A stretch of DNA of 64,000 nucleotides, taken from positions 21,793,395 through 21,857,394 of the forward strand of contig OX336345.1 in the NCBI GenBank assembly GCA_946902875.1. Direction: 5' to 3'. The translations under genes were made by a program, and so were the position numbers. This document shows positions 39,465 to 53,400 of this stretch, piece by piece. A model generated the notes under the pieces. It was given only the letters and a program-made list of their open reading frames with translations. It ran no database searches and was not told the origin of the DNA. The DNA comes from Nematopogon swammerdamellus. Lineage: Eukaryota; Arthropoda; Insecta; Lepidoptera; Adelidae. Every line of letters begins with the position of its first letter. Position 1 is the stretch's first letter.

Positions 39465-42400
39465 ATTGCATATTTCTATTGTGCATATGTACATGCTATG
39501 CGCGATGCGCTCAGGCATGCTGGGTTTCGACGACGCCGGCCCCAAGCGAGTCAAGGTGAAGAAGTCTGCCGAGGAAGACGAGGAGGAAGAGGAGGCAGAG
39601 GCTCCGCCCGCGCCGGAGGAGAAGCCCGAAGGTGAGTGCTTACGTCTCGTCTCCTAAGAGTGGTGGACATGACTGGTAGATAATGCCACTAGGCATTATG
39701 TCCCTCTTTTTTGAACTATTTTTGTGTGCATTATACTATATTTTCATTTCATTTCATATTTGTCATCCAGTAGACAGCAGCTCAACCGGCAGCCGCATTT
39801 TAACAACGGCGGTGATATCGTTCCTATAACTATGTTTAGCACCTGGGCGACCGAGCTTCGCTCGGCGACTTGAAAGAAAAATTTCTATTCACAAAATTTG
39901 ATCCAAATCGTTAGAGCCGTTTCCAAGAAACCAATTATATATATACAAGTTTAACTCACTTAAAGTAATAGGATTGAAGATTATCTACGGCAAGATTATA
40001 ACAATACTAACTTGCAATACAGAAGCGGTAGAAGACGAGGAAGTAGAGAAAGAGGCTGTTGCGGAGGGTGAGGAGGTGCAGGAGGGTGCGGCAGATGCGG
40101 CGGCGCCGACTGACGAACTTGCCGAAGCCGACGAAAACGAAGCCGAAGAAGGTAAGCACCGACATGGGCTTGGGCTGGACGTGGACATTTGATGAGCCGA
40201 CATCACGGGTGCGGTGGATGGTGCCACCTGACTGGTAGGTGCCGCCAGTGTAGGACCCGTTTTCTCCAACTTGATCAAACAAAGCGGCCGTTTCGCACCG
40301 CTGAAGTTCGCGAGGACTAAAGGAAAATTTAAGTTTGAAGGTATGGTCCAGGAGTGGACGCTTAGGCTGCCTGACCGACTGACAAATTTGAACGTAGCAG
40401 GATTATCTTTTGATAATCTATCGTTACAGTAATCCTAGTATTAGATAGATAGATAGATAGATAGAAATACTTTATTGCTCCAAAAAACGTTTAACATAAA
40501 CACACAATAAGAAATTTACATGAGGGGCAAAGGCGGACTTATCCCTTACAGGGATTTCTCCCAGTCAACCTTTGGATGTTTGAGAGTCGTATGTTGCGAG
40601 ATATAAGTAGGTAGTAGCAAAAGACTTGAGTGTGGGAATGTAAAATATAATATAAGGAAAATAACTATAATATACACTACATATAAGTACATACTAGTTA
40701 ATTAAACGTTTAAATTACTATTTATAGATTAAATTAAATACATATGAATTACAATATAAATAATACATAATACCTAAATATATTATTATTTAGTATTATT
40801 ATATAGTATATTATATATATACTAGTATATATATATAGTATTATTTCGCGGATACTGAAGAAGTTTCATTTGCGGGAGATAATCAGGCCCATTGCGGGAA
40901 GGAAATAATTATTCTCTCATTGTGCTAATCTTGCAAGATTATTTCGCGGAAATGTATAATTCTTCTGTATCCGTGAGAAAATTCCTAGATTAGTGGAACC
41001 ATAGAAAATTAGAGAACAATAACCTGATACGCGAAACCGAGCCTCAGTAGATATCATGCGTGAGACTATTGAGATGATGAAAGGAGACGGGGATGTTTGG
41101 GCCCGATTGTAATAAAATGAGGTATGGTTACAAAAAAATGGTTATATTTTTCTTTATCAAACTGTAAAATATCAACCCAATTCTTAATCTAGAAAACGAG
41201 AAATCTTAAAAAAAGTATTTAAAAAAACGATTACGATTAAACTAAAATTCTATTAATGTAGATACATGATTTTAAACATTTAAAAATAAAAACGCTAGCA
41301 CCAAATGAATAACTCAATTAAAGTAATTAAATCCATTATAATTAACATTTTGCTATTAAAAAAAATTTTACATTCACAAAAATAAAAGTACGCTAATATC
41401 CATATAAAGTCTGTGATAAAAGGAAATAATTTATAAAGAAGAAGAGCTGTCATAGCTGTCAGTTGTGTTTTCATTTCATAATATTTACAAAACATAAATA
41501 ACTAGAATTCTGAAAAAGTTTCGACATTATATTGCATTATTTTATTATTTTGAAGCAAACCTCAACAGCAGGTCTATAGAAGTGAATTTTGAGTGGGTAA
41601 TAAGCGGTGGGTCTGGTTGCTGCGCCTATGTTTAGTTTATAATAATAGTTAACCAAACTTTTACTAAATCTCTAAAAACTCTGCTCTCAGGTTGCCAACA
41701 TCTGCTAAATTTTCAGTGAAGATTTAATAATATTTAGGCTATTAATTGACACCGTTTTCATCTTTTTACAATCGGGCCCAAGATTGTATGAAAGCGTATC
41801 CGTCTCCTTTCTAATGAAAACTAAGGCATACAAAACATGCTTAGGAGGAGAGCCAGAACCAGAGGAGGAAGTTGTGGCGACCGTGGAGGAAGAACCGTTA
41901 GTCATCGCTCCTCGTGTCAAGAAGCTCGCCAACCAGTTCAACTTCTGCGAGCGAGCCGCGCTCACCTACAACTATCCTACGAGGGTAACACTTTACCTTC
42001 AACTTGTACTTGTTACATTGTTGCACTCTCCATCCAATACTCTTGGAGAGCCTGCCTTACGACGACCTGGTCGAAGAAACAGAGGATTCAATGTAGCAAC
42101 AAACGGATGGGAGCAGGGATCAGTGGTGGAATTGATTTGGGGGCACGGCAGTGCCCCGCCAAGTCGTGCAAAAACGTCCGTACCATCTCTCGAAGCAACT
42201 CTGGGTACTTTTGGCATCTCTGTATCTTTGTTAAAGTTTTACGAGAGTTGATTTCGCGTGAAGTTCTCTTTTTCTCCCGTTCTTTTTCACGTTTGCGCTC
42301 TCATGCATCTGTTTTGCGCGAGTTCACTGTTCGCCAATGAGTGACTGCCGTAAGGAATATACTCCTGGTTCCTGACGATCTCTGTTCATAGAGATGTGGG

Positions 42401-44438
42401 TTTTTAAAAAAAAAACACTTAACTTGTAAAATGGATTGCCTAAGAGAAATGTTTTTTTAGCTGACCCTGGAACACATTTATCAGTTTTTTCACAGTCCAA
42501 TTATTATCATATTATTCAACTGATTCTCGGCACAGTCGGTGGATACGCAGACTGTTCCGCCACCGCGTGCTGACTACGGCTCGACAGCACTGCAGTCCGT
42601 CATCTACGATTTCTACCAGCTGGACTTCGCTCAGAAGCAGCGGGAGAAAGAGGGCGAGAAACCCAAGAGGGTGAGGCGCACTTATTTCGTAGAGCCACAG
42701 ATTACTAAATAGTTACTTCTAACAGATAAATCACTCCATAGAAAAAGTTCCATACCTTCGGCTTTAATAGCCTACTGCTTCACGTCGCCAATCGCTGCGT
42801 GCGAAAATGTACCTAAACGATCGAATGTAAAGTGCATTATTGCTTTGCAGCTGCGCGCATTTGCGTGGGCGAGCGTGTAGGCATGTTTCGCGCGGCTGAC
42901 GAATTTTTACTGAATTACACCGCCGCCGGCGGTGCACCGGGCGGTAGGTAGTTAGCGCGCGCAAGTACATAGAGTGCGTGAGGCCTGGTAGGGCCTCGGT
43001 AGCTCAGTGGTGCGGTCAGTCACAGGGATGCCAAAATAACCCAGCAACTCTGGGTTCTTTGGCATCCCTGTACTCTGTCGACTGTCGGTCGGATCATAAG
43101 CACATCTGGACGCTGGTCAGTGGATGGTTGGGTGACCGCTCGACCGTTGGAGGCTGACCGTGATTCGGATTCCACGTATAACTGTAGGTCCATTCCCTTC
43201 TTACCTACCTTACTAGGTGGTATTAACCCGCCCGGGTTGGTATCACCGCACTGAATGAAAGGTCAGTTGAAACGGCTACGTAAATGGTTCGTGTTTTCCG
43301 ACCAGTTCAGTGTAGCTGACACGTCCGAAGGGAAGCACTGACATGGCACCTTGTTCACCAAGGTGTTATGGGCTGACGTCACGGATGTAGACAACCTTGA
43401 CATTTATATTAAATATTTTACATTGCCTGTGATTCAATAATTTTTTTTGTTTATTTATTCCTCCTGTTCGCCTTCACCAAGTCCGCCATACTCTCGCTCA
43501 GCATCCCTTGTGCCAAGACTGGTACCTTCTCGGAGGTGAAATTGGTTTTGCCTGAGGTTTCGATAGGCCGGCGACACGGTTGAATGTATTGTGTAAGCAA
43601 CCGCGCGTGCGCATGTGTGTGTTCCGGGGTGGATGCGGGTCGACGGGAGCGGTCGGACTACCTCACGGGAGGTGACTCGTCGCACGGGCTGCTGCTAGCT
43701 AGCATTTATTGTTCTTTCGTTTAGCAAGCGATGCGGTGTCGCGGCGTAATTTCGTTGAAGTAATTGAAATGATTTAATGAGTGATTAAAATCTATATAGA
43801 CGTGCAACTAAATAAAGATGGTGTGGAAATGCATTGTACATGCGACAGAGCAAACCAAGACGAGGAGCGGTCGGCCATCTCGCGCGTTCGCCCGCTGTTC
43901 ATCTTTCTCTTTCTCGAACTGAACTCTCTCGCTCGCTCATTTCCCCCCGTACTCTGCGTTTACCAACCCTATCGTTCAAAGCGGGCTCAACCTACATACG
44001 CATCTCCGTGCGTATCTATAGATCAACCAAACTCACACGCACAGGCTCGTGTCGCTTCTGGGCGTTAGCCCTATACCTCTCTTCTGTGGTTTCGACCTCT
44101 GACTTCGTTCGGAAGCAATAAAAAAACCGGCCAAGTGCGAGCCGAACTCGCGCACCGAAGGTCCCGTATCGCCATGTCACGTCTAGCGCTACTCACGCCA
44201 TCGAGATGGAGTGTTACGAAAAGCTTCATATTAGTTAACGTCATGCTTCATAATCTATTCGGTAGATGGCGCGCGCGCATACACTTTTTGGTTTATTCTA
44301 TGGGAACCCCGTGATTTTTTTACCTTTTCTTATTTTTATTATTTGTTGTTATATCCGCCATAATAACACATTTTTTGTGAAAATTTCAACGCGCTACCTA
44401 TTACGGTTCAAGAGATACAGCCATCGGACAGACGGACG

Positions 44439-44477
<39 letters not shown>

Positions 44478-47400
44478 GGCGTAGGCTTAGTAATAGGGTC
44501 CCGTACCTGATACGGAACCCTAATAATAATGTAATAATTGTCTGTTGGAACAGCATCTCAAGAAAAAGGCGAGCGGAAAGCAGAAGAGCGATCAAGAAAT
44601 GCACGACGAGGCGCTCGCGTCGCGGATCCGCGAAGCTTGGGCCATCCTCGAGAGGCTCGTCAACCAGAATATCTACGATGACATCGGTCGGTTTTTCAAT
44701 TCACTTCAATTCAATTCAATTTATTATCTTTAGGTAGGTATATTATACGAAATATCAAAATCTTTAGGTATTATATGAAATATCAAAATTGACGATGGCA
44801 CTATACACCAGATATAGGTAATTTAAATAGGCAGTGTGGTCAGATTCTTCAGTATTCATGTTTATGCTGTAAATATTAATGCTCTTGTGAGCGGTAGTAT
44901 GGGTTAATTATTTGTAAGTTGCTATAATATAATACTTATAAGGTAGGTACTAACAAAACATTGTGACTTGCGAAGTTTGTTTGTCAGTTCTTCTTCGCAT
45001 TGAATTTAGAACTGGTGGAATTTTCGACTTGTCCAAGCGTAGGTAACCTATGGATGAAATTATACAATAAACAATAAACAACAATAACAAGGTTACACTT
45101 AAGTTCGTCAACATATAATAGCGATAAGTATAATAACAATATACAATAAGGTAGGTACTTAAATCTTTATAGTTCTATCTATGTAATGGTCCAAGCAAGA
45201 AATAGGCCATCGTCAAGTTTGTTATCACAATTTAAACAACATAAAAAAACAAATGCAATTAATTTTCAGAATAAAAATTCAATAAAAATAACAGAATAAA
45301 GTCACAGTAAAAAATTTAAAAAAATCTTAATCCTAACAATAATGGTTTTTGTCAAATATTGTAAATAATAAAGATTAAAAAAATTAAACGCAGGAAATAA
45401 AAATTGTCAAATAATTATATAAATATGAATATTATTTTATTTAGGGTTCCCCGCACCTCGAAAGGGGAAAAAACGGAACCCTTATAGGATCACTCTTGTG
45501 CCTGTCTGTCCGTCTAGTCTGTTACAGGTTATTTTCTCCGAATATTCTGGACAACTGGACAAAGTTGAAATTTGTTGCATGTATAGTTTCAAACATTTAA
45601 AGTTAATATACTAAAATCGATTCCCCAGATATACGAATTCGTGGTAAGTATTATTTTCTTTTAATAATGTGTACTTTCTAATCCTGAAGTTTCTCAAACC
45701 TATCCATAAACAACCTGTATATTATACGTATTTTTACAGCTCAAGACTACCGTTACTGGGAGGATCCGTCGGACGAGTTCCGCGAGGGTATGGGCTCGCT
45801 GCTGCCGCTCTGGCGCTTCCAGTACGACCCGATGAGGAACCACGCCGTTACCGATGTCTTTTGGAACCCACACTACCAGGATCTGTTCGCTGTCGCCTAT
45901 GGGTCTTGTAAGTTTCCTTTGCCCCTACCAGGTGGTAAGCGCAAATTTTTGTCCACTGTGGTGGGTGGGATCACCATTGTCGGCAAGAGATTTGATTTAT
46001 TATTTATATATTTATTTATTATTTAACCATTACAGCCAAAGCCAAATCGGCATATACAGGATATATAAAAACTAACAAACAAAATTGTTAAAAACACCAC
46101 CTTTTAACTACCGGTAAAGATGCATCATGACGACAGCTTTCCTCAAGATATCCGCATAGCAGCCTCAGTGCGTTTTCCTCTTGCAATCCAAAGGAATGTG
46201 ACCGTTAAAGCACCTTCTCAAAGGTGATATTGGCTTGTCGCAGCACGTTGCTCTGGTCCCTCTGACTCAGCTAGCAAAATCGGGTTGCATAGAAAAAGTG
46301 AATGATATCATTTATGATGATGATGATACGCATAACTGGTTGTGTCGCCATTGATTATTGGGTGTGTCGGTACAGTGGACTTCACGGCGCAACAGAAGGA
46401 GGGCTGCCTGTGTCTCTACAGCATCAAGAACCCAGCTTACCCCGAGTACGCCGTCACCGTCCCCTCACCAGTCATGGCGCTGGATATTCACCCGGACACA
46501 CCGTACCTCATCTGCATTGGTGCGATAGCTTTAATTAAGTTCTAATATGTAAGAAGATAACGTCTACTTTGTATTGCACATCTTACGAGTTTTTGAACGT
46601 TGCCCTTTTGTCAAAATGTATTTAATTTCATTTCTCTATGTATATAAATATCATATCGTGACAAATGATAATTCGATCGCACACGCTTGGTTCTCCACAA
46701 AAGTCCTGTCCAAAGTCCACCTGCTGCTTTACCGTTCGGAACCGGTGTAAAACTGTAAGTCCCTTCCCTTGCCCCTTACTAGGTGGTAGGCTCAAATTGT
46801 AGGCGACTGGGTTGGTACCACCGTACTGGATGTCAGATGGCCGCATAGCAGCCTCGGTTGTGTTCTCCTCTAGTCCAGTATAGCCAGCAATCCAGGGAAG
46901 TCTTCCGTATGGCACCTACCTTCTCGGAGGTGATATTGGCTGGTCGGATCATGTGCTTTGGCCCCTCCGACTCAGCCACCCATGCCGGATTACATAAAAA
47001 AAATCATAGTATTTCAACTTCTTCTTAGTGTCAGAAGGAGCATATGTGACAAATTTCCGTTGAAGATTCACCATAATAACACCTGTCACATAGCATTATT
47101 GCTAGCACCGAATAAGAATTGAAATACCGGCCATAACTTCACCTAAACTCTGCAGGTCGATACGATGGCAACGTATGCATCTACAACACGCAGCTAACCC
47201 TCGAGACAAACCACCAGTACAAGTCGGACTCGGTCTCCGCGAAGCACAGCGCCGCCGTCTGGGAGGTCAAGTGGGCCGGCAGACTGCTGGACGGCGAGAA
47301 CACATTCTTCTCCGTGTCCGGAGACGGCCGGGTCGTTCAGTGGGCCGTGATGCCGGCGGAGCTGAGGGCCACGACGGTGATAACGCTGCGCGCACCGGTA

Positions 47401-50400
47401 CCGCCACTGCCGGGACCCGATGGCACCCTTATTAATGTCAACAGTTAGTATTTCTTCGCAGAACCGGGAAAATGTGTAAAAGGCGACTAAGGGATATGAC
47501 TCCCTTCTTATATTACTAGGTGGTAGGGTTTAACCTTCCCGGGTTGGTACCACCGCACTGAATGAAAGGTCGGTCGAAACGGCTATGAAAATAGTTGTGT
47601 TTTCCGTCTAGTTCAGTGTAGCCGGCACGACCGAAGGGAAGCACCGACGTGGCACCAAGTTCACCCGGTGTTATGGGCTGACATGTATATTAAAATCAAG
47701 ATCGAATATGTCATGAAGTATTCCATTTGGAATACTTTATTTTTATTAAGCACTACATCAGGCGCCGGGCCACCCATAAGGTGTCTAGCGACGCCCATGG
47801 ACATTTGGTCCCATGTGAGTATTGAGAATGCCATGCCGGCCTGAAAGGTGCCCATTCATGCCTCTCTTTTATTATCTATAATTGTTTGTAATTGTCGCCT
47901 CTCTTGAAATACCCAAGACTTAATTTGAAAATATTTGTATTTGAATGTTCCGAGTTGCAATCCTAAAATAGTCGGGTAAAAAAAACCGTCTTCGACAGAC
48001 CCTGGTAAGCACATAACAAAAAATCTTAACGCTAAATAACCGAGGCATTATGGCCAAAACCGGCCATATCCGGATCATTGCGCGTTCCACTAGCTGCAGG
48101 TACTCGTAGATCCACATTCGATCACTGGGTGACCGCAAAGCACTTATGACGAAATTCTGGCGTCACCGTGTTCCCATAGAGAGAGCTCTTGATGAATCAC
48201 TGCTCATACTTGCTGGATGGATCAGCTAAATACCAGCTACCGCCTTTGGACTCGATCTAGCGTCGAGCCGCGCGACTAGTGGGTGACGCCAACGACGTTT
48301 CCCGCGAACCACTGCAACTTCGTAGGGATTTCGGCACCGAGTGTGTGTTCTATCACTTATTCCGCGAGGAATGCTCGGAGGAGCTGTTTGACGCGATGCC
48401 GCTGCCCCCTTTCCTCCTCAGCACAACGCGTACTGGGCCACGTTGCAACGCTGGACTTACCGCGGATGCGTACCAAGTTTCTCAGATTTTTCCTCTGCAG
48501 AACTGGTAAAAATTCTGGAACTCCCTACCCACATATTTCCTCCCAAGTATAGTCTCGGGTCCTTCAAGAGAGGCGTGAAAAGGCATCTGTCAGGCCGGCA
48601 TTGCATTCGCAACCTCCGCGTACGACCGAATGTCCAGGGGCATTACACACCTTATGGGTGGCTCGGCACCACATGTCGCGCTTTCTATAAAAAGAAATCT
48701 GGTCTACGGCCTCTACATTGCCACAGGCTGCGGCAGCTGCATCTGCTTCCACCCGGTTAAGCCTGACATCTTCCTGGTGGGCACTGAGGACGGAGCCATC
48801 CACACGTGCTCGCGCTCCTACAACCGTGACTACGTGCGCAGTCTGCACGCGCATCACATGCCCGTCTACCGCCTACACTACAACCTCTACAACCATGCCG
48901 TGTTCATCTCCTGCTCGGGGGACTGGCGCGTTAAAATTTGGGAGGACGGACGCACGTACGTCACCTTAATAGGACGGCGGTTCTGCTCTAATTGATTGAT
49001 CCAAGTAGTGATTATGTATGGTTAAGGCGAGCGTGCCACATTCGCCAACTTCCTTACTGGCCAATTCTTTATTCTCCAATTCCTTGTTCGCCAACTCCCG
49101 GTTTGCCTATTCCTTACTTTATTCCAGTACGAAATTTGGTGAATGTGGCTCGGTTTATAGAAGCCTTTTTTTATATTGGTTTCGTGTTCGGCCTTGTGAC
49201 TTTAGGTTACTAGATGGAATTTATCTTCCGCAATTTTAAAGTCTATTTTACTATTCTACTACTGTTGATGTTTCTAGATAAGCAAGCGTAAATTTATATG
49301 TCTTCAATATTGCACGCTGTTTCCTCACTATGAAATCAAGTACAAAACACGATTGCGGTGAGTTTACTGTTATCTGGAATCAACCTGATACGTATGACCA
49401 GTGGCGGCTGGTGACTTCAGTGACCAATAGTGCGCTAAGTACCTACCTCCTTAAATACCAAATTTCCCAACACATTCCCAATGTTATTTTAAGATCGCGA
49501 CTTCCGAATTTTTTTAACGCCTGCGTTGTATTATGTACGTACCTAGTATGAATATTCTCAAGGCACTCAATGAGTTGCAAAAAACAAGAAAATAAATCCA
49601 CACAAGTTTTTTAACTCATTCATAGTACCTTTATGAACACACCCATAGACCACAACACTGCTGCAGTTTAAAAAAGAAAACAATAGCAATGTCCCAAAAA
49701 TACTTAAAAAATGATAAAAAAAACATTTGAAAGTAGGAATTGAACCCGGGATCACCTGATTGTAAAGGCTTACCTTTAAAAAACTCTTAGGCAAATATTG
49801 GCACAACTTAATTCACAGTATCAGGTGACAGAAAGCACAAAACCTAACCATATCCCATTTTAAATATTCGCGCGCTAACGGGTATGTGATACTGATATCA
49901 CATGACAGCGCGCTGACTCCAGGTAGACGGACTCGTGCAAAAGGAATCGCTCGCGACGTGTCGCACGCGCGGCTATTCACGATATAGCGTCCTTGTTTGG
50001 CGCTCGTGCGCCGCACGCAGAACTCCATTTCGGCCCATACTGTTTCTATGAAGTATCTTTTGTCTCACGCGCCAGCGGTGTTTTGCCGATCCCCATACAT
50101 TCAGATGGGAGACCCGCGTGCGGTTTTCGATTCCGCACGGGGCCCGGGCTTACTCGCAAAAACGTGCCTTGTGATCTATACAATAAGGTCGAATTCACAT
50201 TCGTATTTATTTGGAGTACGATCATTATGGTTTTAATGTAGGTACGTTGTATTGTAAGATATTATTTATTTTGAGTGAAGTGAAGACTTCTCGTGGTATG
50301 GTAGTGCGGCGCACGGGTGCACTTTAGGACCGGCCGCCAGTGCGTATGACAGTCGCTTGCGCGCACTTGTCATCTTCATGAGAGCGTTTGCCTGTCTGAA

Positions 50401-53400
50401 TGAACGTTCATGGAACCAACACAGTCATTCCCGACCTTCTCTACCCTGGTGCTAAACACATAAGTATCTATCACACCCTTTCTTATTTAATCCAAAATAT
50501 ATTATTTATTCTTTATTTATTATTCGTATGATAGTACACTACGTTTGAATTTGTCCTGTTTCCCACAAAGAAGTGCCGGCAAGAAACTTCTTAGTTTTTT
50601 TTTAACATCTTCGATTACAATACATCGTGACTAGCTACACAATAGACACCGCTCACAGTGTTAAGATACAGTTTGAGAGATAGAATAACTATTATTTAAG
50701 CTTGATAATTATTCTGACCACATAAAATCAAAAGTAAAAGTAAAAATACAATCAGGTGTATAGAGCCTTTGTCAGATATGGAACAGTTCTTTATGAATGT
50801 TGTAAAATAATATTAACTGTTTCGTTACAACAGCGAGCCGCTGTTCATGTTCGAGCTGGGTGCGGCGGTGGGTGACGTCAAGTGGGCACCTTACTCCAGC
50901 ACAGTGTTCGCGGCCTGCACCTGCGAGGGCAAGGTGATGCCTATTTTTATCCCCCGACGAAAACGGGAGGATTTTATAAGTTTGATGCCTACGTTGTCAG
51001 CCTCGGTAGCTCAGCGGTGCGGTCGGTCGACTGTTGTTAAGCAACGCTGAGCGCGGTCAGTACTTGCATGGGTGACCGCTCGATCGTTGGAGGCTGATCG
51101 CGGTTCGGATTCCACGTTAAACTGTGGGTCCCTTCCCGTCTTACCTTACTAGGTGGTAGGGTTTATCCCGGCCGGGTTGATAACACCGCACTGCAGGTCT
51201 ATTCTTGTAAATTCTGACAGCGGAATCAGCGCTGACGTGGCGCTGAGAGCGACTTTGGTAAGTGGCTCTCAGCGCCACAACAGCGCTGATTCCGCTGTCA
51301 GAATTTACAAGAATAGACCGGCTGGGCGAAACGTCGGTCGAAACGGCTATGTAAATGTAGCATTTCAGTGTAGCCGCCATGAAATGAAGGGAAGCACTGA
51401 CATGGCGCCTAGTTCATCCGGTGTTATGGGCTGACATCACGGATGTTGTAGTTGATGTAGCCAACCGTGTCAGTTTCCATAAAAAAAAAATACGTCTGGC
51501 TGTCTGTGTCTGGATGCCTACTGAGGCTTCGTAGCTCCCAAACGGATCATGATCATGACCGATTTGGATGCGCTCACAGAACAATTAATATGATCTGTGG
51601 ATGGGCTTTTTATTTATTAGTATTGTTTATTGATAATTCATATGGTGTTAGACTGCACTCGAACTTGTCACAATTTGTTCTTTCCGGTTCGATTACACAC
51701 ACGAAGAAGAACCGACAAGAAACTTCTTTATTTTAGTGTTTAGATAGTTCTTTTGATGTTTGTTATCAAGTAATAAAAACATTAAGTTTCTTAAAAAGCT
51801 TGAAACAAAAGTTAAATTACAAACCAGTATGGCCCTGAGCTATGTTGGTAATTAAATAATCAAGTACTAATCAAAATATTACATCTCTTGAAATAAACCT
51901 TAAATTACAATTTAAAAAAACCACCGACGCCTTAAAAACTTTCTCCCGACTGCTAAGTAAATAAAATATGCGTTAAATGTTGTATATTGTTTTTTAAACG
52001 GTTTTTATTAAGCTTGACTTCGTATATTTGTTTCTATCTTTGTTTCAAATCTTGCGACAACTTTTTCAACTACTTCTACTGAACCGATTTTTATGAAACT
52101 TTGCACACACATTGAGTTCTCGTGACAATACAATATTATGATAATTTCAACTTGGTAACGAGGGTCTGATGATGGAGTCAGGAGGTGGACAGTGGAACTC
52201 TTCAACCGTTACTAGTAACCCCATCGAGTTTGGGCTCATTTGGTTGGTGTGGACGAGTGTCCCATACTTCTACCAATACAGTTGGTGACGAGGGTCTGAT
52301 GATGGAGTCAGGAGGTGTACAGTGGAACTCTTCAACCGTTACTAGTAACCCCCTCGAGTTTGGGCTCATATGTTTGGTTTAGACGAGTATCCCATACTTC
52401 TACCAATACACTTGGTGACGAGGGTCTGATGATGGAGTCAGGAGGTGTACAGTAGAACTCTTCAACCGTTACTAGTAACCCCCTCGAGTTTGGGCTCATT
52501 TGGTTGGTTTGGACGAGTGTCCCATACTTCTACCAATACACTTGGTGACGAGGGTCTGATGATGGAGTCAGAAGGTGTACAGTGGAACTCTTCAACCGTT
52601 ACTAGTAACCCCCTCGAGTTTGGGCTCATTTGGTTTGTTTGGACGAGTGTCCCATACTTCTACCAATACACTTGGTGACGAGGGTCTGATGATGGAGTCA
52701 GGAGGTGTACAGTGGAACTCTTCAACCGTTACTAGTAACCCCCTCGAGTTTGGGCTCTTTTGGTTGGTTTGGACGAGTGTCCCATACTTCTATCAATACA
52801 CTTGGTGACGAGGGTCTGATGATGGAGTCAGGAGGTGTACAGTAGAACTCTTCAACCGTTACTAGTAACCCCTCGAGTTTGGGCTCATTTGGTTTGTTTG
52901 GACGAGTGTCCCATACTTCTACCAATACACTTAGTGACGAGGGTCTGATGATGGAGTCAGGAGGTGCACAGTGGAACTCTTCAACTGTTACTAGTAACCC
53001 CTCGAGTTTGGGCTCTTTTGGTTGGTTTGGACGAGTGTCCCATACTTCTATCAATACACTTGGTGACGAGGGTCTGATGATGGAGTCAGGAGGTGTACAG
53101 TAGAACTCTTCAACCGTTACTAGTAACCCCTCGAGTTTGGGCTCATTTGGTTTGTTTGGACGAGTGTCCCATACTTCTACCAATACACTTAGTGACGAGG
53201 GTCTGATGATGGAGTCAGGAGGTGCACAGTGGAACTCTTCAACTGTTACTAGTAACCCCCTCGAGTTTGGGCTCATTTGGTTGGTTTGGACGAGTGTCCC
53301 ATACTTCTACCAATACACTTGGTGACGAGGGTCTGATGATGGAGTCAGAAGGTGTACAGTGGAACTCTTCAACCGTTACTAGTAACCCCCTCGAGTTTGG

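Noticed and set aside
41784..42251. 155-codon + strand frame taken as a separate gene
   Set aside because: Its informative part is DNAI1 exon 6; the rest is flanking intron read in frame.
43781..44121. Two overlapping 95-codon + strand frames in intron 7
   Set aside because: No recognisable family, mutually overlapping frames, and no splice sites that would fit DNAI1.
46628..46915. 95-codon minus-strand protein
   Set aside because: It is the antisense of a SINE A body plus flanking sequence.
51000..51120. 5S rRNA gene
   Set aside because: Only the 3' half-like segment is present, flanked by tRNA-type boxes and a SINE body.
52722..53276. 184-codon minus-strand protein
   Set aside because: It lies wholly in a minisatellite and is broken in units of 130 bp; kept as a finding, not as a gene.
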